Shown piece by piece: positions 56,156 to 64,000 of a stretch of 64,000 nt of DNA. The stretch is from positions 9,300,001 through 9,364,000 of the forward strand of contig NC_072893.1 in the NCBI RefSeq assembly GCF_027943255.1, read 5' to 3'. This DNA comes from Anastrepha obliqua (Eukaryota > Arthropoda > Insecta > Diptera > Tephritidae). Numbering within the stretch: position 1 is the stretch's first letter; every line of letters starts with the position of its first letter. The notes under the pieces are model-generated. The model made no database searches, was not told the origin of the DNA, and was given only the letters and a program-made list of their open reading frames with translations. The position numbers were made by a program, and so were the translations under genes.

Positions 56156-57000
56156 AGTCCGATTTGCTAAAAAAATCAAATTTATTCATTTCAAAACTAG
56201 CATTTTTGTATACCTGTAGCAGTAAGTATGTCCACCACCGTTATCAATCACTACTTGAAGGCGTCGTGGTATTAATCCAACTAGTTTGATAAGCTCTTCG
56301 CGCTATAAGCTGCGTTATTTGGTTCCATGCCTCCATCAACCTTTTCTTCTATCGACTTTGCACAAGTTACTATACCTCGTCGAATTTCTCTCTCTCAAAA
56401 AGCTACCCAACATGCTCTATTCGATTTAAATCCGTATTCTGTGGTGATGTATGTAGTTATCTGGGTGCGTAATATAGGAGCCATTTTTTGACAATTAGCG
56501 CAATTTGCTTTGGAGCCTTCATCTTGTTGGAAAACCCAACCTTGCCCAAGACCTAAGCATTCGAATGGTGGCCTCAAATGGTGTTCCAAAATGTTTCTAC
56601 ATTTATATCGGTCCATATTGTCTTCAATAAAGGTCATCTTTCCAAAGGCAGGTGCAGCTATTAATCCACAAATCATTATGCTACCACCGACGTGCTTGAC
56701 AGCAGATATCAGCAGATTTTCATTGCCATACCCGCATTTCTTCTCTTTCATATTGTAGCCCGGCCAGCACTTCCTGATATATTGAACTTTAATTCGTCAG
56801 CAAATAAAACTTTAGACCAAAAATCCATTCTCTTGAAAATATGTTCCCGTGCAAACTCAAGCAGAAGGTGATGGTTTTTTTATGAAAGTAGACGTTTTTA
56901 CTCGTACCCTGCTGAAATATTTGCTATTATTTATCTTAATGGCTCTTGGATGAACACTGTTTCCAGATATCTCGACGATGTTTATTTCGCCTGAGTGAGT
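56156..57000 (-). pseudogene. Tc1-like transposase pseudogene (catalytic half)
   Basis: CAGTCCGATTTGCTAAAAAA at 56156 after a TA looks like the 3' TIR. Reverse frames read FADELKFN near 56795 (first acid), KHVGGSIMICGLIAAPAFGK near 56700-56650, QGWVFQQDEGSKANCANCQK near 56545-56490 (second D in QQDEGSK) and EYGFKSNRACWVAF, a frameshifted TDLNPIE-type block. ELIKLVGLIPRRLQVVIDNG with GG follows near 56290-56230, the C-terminus. The N-terminal HTH is not recognised, and the right end is cut by the non-LTR element starting about 57040. Confidence 0.7.
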
Positions 57001-57039
57001 TAATTCCGATAATGACTACATCAACAGTTTTTCAATTAT

Positions 57040-58412
57040 TGTTCGAGAAGCAGCTGAGAAAGCCGGCCTGAAGATCAATATCGATCTCAATCTTTCTGCT
57101 ATTTAGGCAGCATTTTATTGGCTGCTGGAGGTTCGAGCGATATTATCAAAAGCCGAATAAAGAAAGCTCTGGTCGAGCTCGACATGGAGTTAATCGAACC
57201 ATTGTAAAGTGGATATATTCCAAGTACTCTGAGAGGCTGTTAATCGCTGGTGAGAACAGTGACGAACTAATCTCCGTCAGGACCAAGGAAGCATGTCCCC
57301 AAGGAGGTGTTCTTTCTCCGTTGTTGTGGTGCTGATGCTAGCAGAGATGCAGGGACTCGGTTTTTATGTCTAAGCATATGCGGACGATGTCTCTGGCCAA
57401 GGAGGCTTTGCACGAAGGAAGAGGATTCTGAACAAAATCGATGACTGGTGCACGAGACAAGGTCCTTCCGTCAATCCGCACCAAACCACCATAGTCTTGT
57501 TCACGAGAAAACGGAAATTGGATGGACTCAGTCTTCCAACACTGAAGGGTGTGACTCTTGGTCTTTCCGATGAAGTTTAATATCTAGGACTGATCTTGAA
57601 TACGAAGCTGACTTGGGAGACACACGTTTCACCTCAAAGATTTTTCAAGAATGTAAGAAGAAACTTAATTCTGATCAAAGACAGAATAAGCTCGTACTTA
57701 TATGGGTTCCAGGGCACTGCGGAGTTCAAGGAAATGAAATTCCCAATGAATTGGTCAACTGCGGATCAGCGGTTACCCCACAGGGACCAGATGCAGAGAC
57801 CAATAATTGGAATCAGTTCAGCAGGAATCATGAATTGGATCAGCGATTATGTCCTCAATTTTCATAAAGAGCGATGATCCGGTATAGAACGCTGCAAAAC
57901 TGCAAAGTGTTTTGTGACAATTACGAACAGAAAACTGCCCAACTTTCCAGGAAAACTTCGAAGTACGGACGTTCGGTTGTTGGTCGTTATTATTACAGGA
58001 CACAACCCATGGGGTCAGCATATGACCATCATTGGAATCATTGAGGACCCAATGTGCCTGTCTTGCTTGGAGGAGGCGGATAGCACTGAACACTTTCACT
58101 GTGAATGTCCTGCCTTTGCTAGAGCAAGGCTATGACTTTTGGGTTCCGATGCCGTGAGAATGAGTAATATTCGTTCTCTGAAACTAGAGGATATTTGCAG
58201 ATTTGCTAAAGAATTTGAAAAATTCTCACAGGGCGAACTATCTCTGCCTCCATTCTTTTCTATCTCTTTCTCTGATACTTTACTCCTTTTCTCCTTGGCT
58301 ATCTACCCTCTTTCCAGAGCTCTAAATTCAATGGGCTTTTTAACCTGAGTGTTTTAGGAGCCACCAAATCTCTCTGTCTCCTTGGCTCGTCCAATTCAAA
58401 TTTCAATTTCAA
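57040..58412 (+). pseudogene. Non-LTR ORF2, RT joined to RNase H end, family of 17530-18215
   Basis: The forward reading gives HGVNRTIVKWIYSKYSERLL near 57180-57240, ISVRTKEACPQGGVLSPLLW near 57270-57330, AYADDV near 57375 (catalytic YADD kept), NKIDDWCTRQGPSVNPHQTT, IVLFTRKRKLDGLSLPTLKG and YLGLILNTKLTWETH at 57580-57620. A deletion then joins the thumb to LVLIWVPGHCGVQGNEIPNE at 57700, the end of RNase H. VVIITGHNPWGQHMTIIGII, CLSCLEEADSTEHFHCECPA and a C-terminal tail to 58348 close it. Multiple shifts and stops. Confidence 0.8.
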
Positions 58413-58419
58413 GCTCTGG

Positions 58420-58790
58420 TGGCATTTGGCTCGATGCAAGCAATTTGGAACGCATCACACATTTCATGGCGCACAGCACTGCGAATTTTTAACTCTAATG
58501 TAAAGTCGACTTTATTTTATTGTTGTAAAACGTGGAATGCGACTCTCAAAATATTCGGGACAAATATTATCCCGAATGCTGGTTTATGGACCAGAACCTG
58601 AAAAAGAAAATGGAGCTGGATTGGCCATGTTCTACGCAGAGGAAATGGTGACTTAACAAGGGCCGCTATTGACTAGAACCTCAAGGAAGCCGCAGACGTG
58701 GAAGACCAGCGAATGCCTGGAGACGACTGCTGAAGTTGAGAGATTGGCGCAAAACAGACCCGAATGGAAGAGTTTCGTTGTTGGTGTTCG
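58420..58790 (+). pseudogene. RTE/CR1-like C-terminal fragment
   Basis: The forward reading gives TALRIFNSNVKSTLFYCCKT, WNATLKIF, then RKWSWIGHVLRRGNGDLTRA and, frameshifted, GSRRRGRPANAWRRLL-like sequence. It corresponds to the reverse-strand element at 15060-15480 (LLYASETW, WIGHTFREDANN) and is joined directly to the end of the element above. Confidence 0.7.
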
Positions 58791-58984
58791 AATTTGCCAC
58801 TCGTGAGATATGTGCTGAAGATCGAACTGTCGAATGAGGGTGTTTCCCATGACCAGTTAACTGTTGTTTACAAATCCCCAATATGCGAGCATCACTTTAT
58901 CCTCAATGAAGCTCTGAACCAGGTCAATGTAATTCGCGCAAGCCAATAATAGATCGTTTACAAAACCCACTTATGAGATAACTA

Positions 58985-59445
58985 GACAAAATTGGCATGG
59001 AAGGAATGCACACCGAACAAGGTCCTTCATCAATCTAAACCAACCTTCCATAACCACGGTGGTCGGTATCATCACTGTCTGATAGGAGCCCATGAGAAAA
59101 TCGTGGGGTCTCTCTCAAATGTCTTCTGTCGTAAATATGGGAATAAGTAAGGGGTAGAGAGCTTTGAACACTGCCTCTGTCACTGTTTTGCTCTGGCTAG
59201 AACGCGAAATCGCTGTCTAAATTTATATTTTGATGTCTAGTAGACTTGGAATCGTCAGGAAAATTCTGAAGATAAATTTTATCGTTTTTCCGTGTAACGA
59301 AGTGATTGCACCACATTGGTAACTGGAGAGGGAAACTTGAGCTCAAATTGAAGGAATTACAGTGGGTCTCCGGGCTTAGGTGGGCCTTTAATATATCCTT
59401 ATGGACAGTGGCAATCACCGTAACCTAACCTAATCTTCCAAAAAA
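58985..59445 (+). pseudogene. Short non-LTR derivative, RT scrap plus 3' end
   Basis: GGAATGCACACCGAACAAGG and TCCTTCATCAATC echo the DDWCTRQGPSVNP region of the 57040 element. The next segment reads VESFEHCLCHCFALARTR, the zinc-knuckle end. The 3' end carries CCGTAACCTAACCTAATC at 59420-59437. An internal deletion unites the two parts. Family assignment is inferred. Confidence 0.5.
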
Positions 59446-59468
59446 AATATTGAAAAATACTATTACTA

Positions 59469-60524
59469 TGCGCAACTAAGTTCTCGCTGCGTTTTTGATG
59501 AAAATACAACTTTATTCTGAAAACATGGTTACAAGTGAGTCATTGAAAGTATTGTCCATCGCTGGCTACTACTTTTTCCCACCGTTTTGGTAGATCTCGT
59601 ATACCGTCGCGGTAAAACTGTTCATCTTTTGAGGCTATCCACGAATAAAGTCATTTTTTTGATGTCTTCATATGAATGGAACTGCTGGTCCTGCTGCTTC
59701 TCGCGAAGTGCTTGGCTCAATAGCATCAGTTGAAGTCGATACCGATTCCCAGTGATGGTTTCGCTTGGTTTTAACAATTCATAATAAATAACACCAACTT
59801 GGTCCCACCAAATACATAGCATAACCTTCGCAGCGTGAATATTCTGCCGAAGCGACGACGTAGAAGCATGACCGGGCAGTCCCCATGACTTTCTTTTCTT
59901 TGTATTGCTGTAATGAATCCATTTTTCCATTTTTCATCACCCGTCACGATGCGATGAAGAAATCCCTACCTTTTTGCCGCTGGAGCAATTAGTCACAGGC
60001 GAAAAAACGACGCTCAACATCCCTAAGTTTTAACTCATAAGGAACCCAAGTCCCTTGTTTCTGAATCATTTCCAAAGCGTGCAATCGCTTGGAAATGGAT
60101 TATTGGATTGGCGGGTAACTCCTAATACTGAAGCAAGCTCTTCTTGCGCTTGACACGGATCCTCAGTGTGCAGTGCCTCCAATTCAGCGTCTTCGAAGGT
60201 TTTTGGCCTTCCTTCACGCGAAGGTCGTCAACATTAAAATCACCGTCATTGAAGCGACGGAACCAACCTCGGTACGTTGTTTCACTTAAAGCAGCATCTC
60301 CATTTTTTCGAATGAAAGAGAAAAATCAACACTTCCCGCAAATGACGATTATTCGGCAGAAAATCAGACATTTTCACAAAACCAAAACAAAATCACTAAT
60401 GTTCGACACATTTCATTTACCATATGTCTAAGCTTGGTTTATGACGTTTAGGTTATGTTAGAATCGACTAGCACACACTGCTGGTGGCATCTATTGACAA
60501 ACAGCGAGAACTTAGTTGCGCACC
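59469..60524 (-). mobile_element. Cecropia-like mariner with perfect 21-bp TIRs, catalytic block deleted
   Basis: TGCGCAACTAAGTTCTCGCT with a following G starts at 59469 and ends, inverted, at 60522. TA lies before the left end and at 60525-60526. On the reverse strand the protein starts MSDFLPNNRHLREVLIF at 60372. The HTH is fragmented by shifts, then FEDAELEALHTEDPCQAQEE. The frame 59930-59622 holds MEKWIHYSNTKKRKSWGLPG (just after D1), HASTSSLRQNIHAAKVMLCI, WWDQVGVIYYELLKPSETIT and LSQALREK. It then skips to QQFHSYEDIKK, so D2 and D3 are both deleted. The C-terminal RYTRSTKTVGKS is shifted. Confidence 0.85.
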
Positions 60525-61934
60525 TAATAATTCGTCACTTATTCAAACTGAAATTCAAACTCAAGTAATTGTTATCACACTCAGTGGTGATTTAGTTAGG
60601 TATATCCTCGATTGTTTAAGGCGACAGACTCCTTCGCATTGAATTTATTGCTTACCGAGTCTTAATTCAAACAAGTCTTATTTATTATTCGAATTTCTAA
60701 TAGTGATTTCAGATTTTCAACTTTTTCATCCCTTGCCCCACTTTTTGTGTTTTGTGCCACCCACTTCTAATAGTAGCTCTAATCAATCATATTACCCTCC
60801 ACCATTTGTTGTGCAGACAACCTATTTTTCACTCCCATCATCCCACACAACTTTCCGATTATATTACAAATACCTTCAATATTTTTATCCTCCAGTTTCG
60901 ACATTTGCCTCGCGCACAAAAAGGGTAATTCCGTTTTTCTGCTTTACTGCCATTAATCCACTTCTCCACTTCTGCTTTGCTGTGTCTTCACAAAGAAATT
61001 ACGAGAAAAGTATTTAGTGAAAAAATGAAAATCACTAAATCGCTGGCATTTGATCGACGCAGTACTCACAAGCAACGTTTGTCGATGTTCAACTCTAAAT
61101 TGTCGTTGGCAAAATTGCGAATTTGCGTCCGGTTTTGCGATGAGCAACATTGTTTCCTACAAACATTGTGCAGCATGTCGCATAAACATAGTTGCACATG
61201 TAGAAATTTCTTTGTGTGCTCTTCTCCGAATTATAGCTGATAGATTTTTAATCTTTGAAATGGATGCAGATTTGTCATCTCCCCAGTAATTTTTCGAAGA
61301 CAGTGAAATTTCGTACTTTTTATATTTGCGAAATGCAGCTACAATTGTCTTTAGGTTTTGAGAGTCGCTTAGCGAAGTTTAACCCTTATTGGGCTCATAA
61401 AATCCCATGACTTCAGGCTTTTTCTTCCATATAATAAAGTTCAAGTCTGTGTTCTGCATAGAAGAAGCAGGCGTGACACCTCAGCGAAAAAAATTATAAA
61501 AATTAAAGGTATTTGGTAGTCACTTGAGACTTGTACTAAAATTCAATGGGCTATAGGACTGCGTACCCAGAAAAACTCTAAACGGTCTGGTTATAAAGTT
61601 GAAAGCTTTGTTGAAATTTTGAAAATTTTTGAAAAATTCTGTAAAAGGTTTTAGAAAAGTTATACGGATTTCGTTGTAGCACAAACTGTATTTTTTATAA
61701 ACAAATATTGGGGCGGGAATTTTAGAGCAATTCCATTATTGGCTTCTTCTCTCTGAAAATTATGCTGGAAAGAAGTCAAAGATGAGTGTGACAGAGGCTT
61801 GAAAAATAATTTTTCGTGGCCGGAACTTCAAGACATGAACTTTGATAACCTTTGATATAAGCAGGATTGCACGCCAACGTCATGTCATAATCGATCGCTT
61901 ACGAGCCGAAGCAAATAATTTAGTTTCGCCATAA
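60525..61934. other. Unassigned region
   Basis: Several overlapping frames of 60-105 codons at 60703-61289 on both strands show no motif. The reverse strand from 61370 to 60953 is open apart from one stop and reads Cys/His-containing sequence (ATMFMRHAAQCL, ANSQFCQRQFRVEHRQ), but I cannot name it and chance is likely. Nothing is seen from 61500 to 61930. Confidence 0.3.
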
Positions 61935-63060
61935 AGGCCATAAATTTAGTTTCAAAAATTAATTTTATTCAATTCAAAGTAAAAAATGCGTGAAAATAAT
62001 ACAAAATTAAGAATCAATTTATTTTTACTCCATAAGACCACCTTTGCCTTGACTATAGCCTTCAGGCGATTCTGAAATGAATTGGAAACTCCCCGTATGT
62101 GACTTGCAGGTATTTTGGCCCACTCGAGGACAACGGTTTTCAGCGCCTCGAGACAAGTGAATCTTTTAGTTCGGAACTTGCTCTCCGCAATGGACTAAAG
62201 AAAGTAATCCATCTGATTCGCGTCTGGTGAATTTGAGAGTCATTGTGGGACCGTTATGAAGTTCGGAACATTGTTTCTTAGCCATTCTTAGTTCACTCGA
62301 GCTTTGTGAAACGGTGCTGAGTTCTGTTGAAACTTCCATGGTTTGCCACCAAACTGTTTGTCTGCCCACGGCCTCGAAGCAACTCCAGGCTCGATGAAAA
62401 CGATAGAAGAGCGCTCATCTGTGGTTACAGTGGCCCAAACCATTACCTGTGGCGGGTGCTGCCTCGTGGTGGCCAATCGATGACTCAAATTCTCATATGA
62501 ACGGTCAGTCAAATAAACCCCATCGTTTTGGAAGTTTACGAATTACTCAATTTCAAAAATTTTCTCGTCGGAAAACACAATGTTCGGAAATTGACTGCTT
62601 TTGTCCAAGTTGCTTCTGATTCGCTCTCTCAAGTCTGACTTTTTGCTGCTTTGATCTGAGATCATGCACCTTTTGGATCTTATGAGGCTTGACTTTGAGA
62701 TCATTTTCCAGTATGCGGCGGCTGCTATGGCCAGATATTTTCAGTTCTTTTGCCATTTGATTGGCACTTTGTCGGGGAATTCGCTCACGTCGCTTCTTCA
62801 CTTTTTGAACCATTTCAAGTGAGGTTGCAGTCTTTTGATGACCACCTCCATGACAATTCGTGATGCTACCAGTATCATTGTAACGAGTAATGGTGGGATA
62901 AACAAAAACTTTATTTACTTCAAGGTGCTCGAGCTCACGAAAAATCGCTGGTTGTGATTTTCCAGCTGATGCCCGTGCATCTGGGTTTGAGCTGGAGCTA
63001 GCTGAGGTAGCCATATGAATGAAATGCGGTCCCATAAAGAAAAAAACTGCTTGTTATATT
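61935..63060 (-). mobile_element. maT-type (DD37D) transposon, full-length layout, D2 changed to N
   Basis: On the reverse strand the frame 63035-62553 has GKSQPAIFRELEHLEVNKVF, YPTITRYNDTGSI, MAKELKISGHSSRRILENDL and KVKPHKIQKVHDL (both HTHs). A shifted frame has IVFSDEKIFEIE (D1) near 62580-62555. Then 62512-62288 gives RSYENLSHRLATTRQHPPQV, VMVWATVTTDERSSIVF and WKFQQNSAPFHKARVN, where the second catalytic D is N. SPDANQMDYF (D3) follows near 62230 and EWAKIPASHIRGVSNSFQN and RLKAIVKAK near 62110-62045. 37 residues separate the N and the last D. TIRs are too decayed to place; ends are approximate. Confidence 0.8.
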
Positions 63061-64000
63061 GAATAAACTGATAATGTTCGCAAAAAAATGATTACTCTGA
63101 TTTTTTTCAATTGGTGAGAAGAACAAACTATATGGACCATCCTGCACTTATTATAACAGCATTAGTTGCAGAAGATCATCATCTCGAAAACGCCGAAGTA
63201 GCTCGACAAACAGTATGACAGCTTTATCTGCAGGTCTACTGAAAAGAAACTACCTGCGGTTTTGCAACAAGTAGTGAACCCAAATTTTATCAAGCTGAAA
63301 TGTGGGCGGCTTCAGGAAGATCTACTATGATATTATTTGTAATTTTAAATTCAAACGGGTAAATTTATAGATGTGCAGCCTTTTCTTATAAATTTGTTTA
63401 CTTCGCTCGGAAGCATAGGGCCTCGATAATACCCTTCCATATTTCAGGGATCTGCACTATTGTTTTTGCGCCGTCTCATGTGATGTCTGGATCTGGCAGT
63501 TCGACCTACAACATCGATCTTCGCTAAGTGATCTTTGGCTAACCGCGACCTCTGCAGGTGCCAGTCTGGTGGCATACTCGTTATGTGAAGCCTTAGTTTA
63601 ACAAAAATTCTTTCAAAAATTTTACGCCTGAATTCGCTTAATTTCGACTTCTTGTTTTATTTTTTAAATGTTCCACACGAATGGGTTAAAAGCCGTTCGT
63701 TGAGCATTCCTTACAACTATTTGTGCTCTCAATTTTTTGCTATACGAAAACAAGCAGAAAAAACGTCTACAGATTTGCACCAAAAAGCAAAAGTAACGAA
63801 AGCAAGAAAATCTAAAACTAATTTGATAATGCAACGCGAACTCTTATTAAACTAACATTAGCTCAAACTATCACTTAGAAACAACCAAAAAGTTTCCAAA
63901 CAAAATTTCGTTAGCAGCGCAAAAGAAAAATCGTGGATAAATAGACAAGTAAATAATAAAGATATAAAAAAGTTGGGACAATCAGCGCACCATTCCAAGC
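63061..64000. other. Unassigned region
   Basis: No gene or repeat recognised to the window edge. TTCAATTGGTGAGAAG near 63107-63122 may be a decayed end of the preceding maT copy. Confidence 0.35.

Noticed and set aside
59420..59440. CCTAACCTAATC as a telomere-type repeat
   Set aside because: Only two imperfect units at the 3' end of a LINE fragment; similar GGTTAGGTT strings end the element at 7925, so this is a LINE tail.
60703..61289. Several frames of 65-104 codons, some Cys-rich
   Set aside because: Three frames on two strands are open at once and none shows a domain; likely chance.

Overview
This window looks like non-coding, transposon-packed DNA from an insect, most likely a dipteran. 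A tephritid-like fly is my best guess, from the AT-rich background, the ACATACATATGTAT-type microsatellites and the mix of mariner, maT, R1, Jockey and RTE elements, but the window alone cannot fix the species. I found no intact host protein gene, rRNA gene, functional tRNA gene, LTR retrovirus or CRISPR array. Almost every long reading frame that looks like protein belongs to a broken transposase or to a fragment of a non-LTR retrotransposon polyprotein.

Layout. 0-8 kb: a perfect-looking 44-bp-arm hairpin, a dimeric satellite with a ~112 bp half-unit (464-2200), a long-arm foldback element (4308-4781), a second array of the same satellite motif in the opposite orientation (6290-7075), a SINE and a Tc1-like 5' end. 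8-21 kb: nested non-LTR fragments (RT, RNase H and zinc-knuckle ends) mixed with maT (DD37D) and mariner (DD34D) copies, and a well preserved tRNA-derived SINE with an 11-bp target duplication inside a mariner 3' end. 21-26 kb: a mauritiana-like mariner with TIRs, a deletion derivative of an HTH (DUF4817-like) mariner, and an ORF1 (DUF4780-like) 5' end. 26-36 kb: three copies of an RTE-like element, one of which is a 305-codon open fusion of endonuclease and C-terminal tail, plus two long reverse-strand non-LTR 3' ends. 36-38 kb: a nearly complete cecropia-like mariner. 39-47 kb: non-LTR fragments (RNase H type, R1 type, Jockey type), a SINE and a nearly complete mariner. 48-54 kb: a mariner deletion derivative with 26-bp perfect TIRs, a maT with TIRs, a Jockey-type RT, a DUF4817-like deletion derivative and another mariner. 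55-64 kb: degenerate SINE, Tc1-like, non-LTR fragments, a mariner with perfect 21-bp TIRs, and a full-length but catalytically dead maT.

How the parts work together: they do not form a pathway. They record successive waves of transposition, with elements inserted in one another in both orientations and then internally deleted. Several short derivatives keep good TIRs while losing catalytic blocks, as expected if an autonomous relative elsewhere moved them. The most interesting items are the inverted dimeric satellite pair, the DD37D maT family with four differently broken copies, the SINE family, the RTE endonuclease-tail fusion, and a pair of related non-coding segments 30 kb apart that no transposon explains. 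Family names rest on motifs I can read in the translations; no database search was possible.
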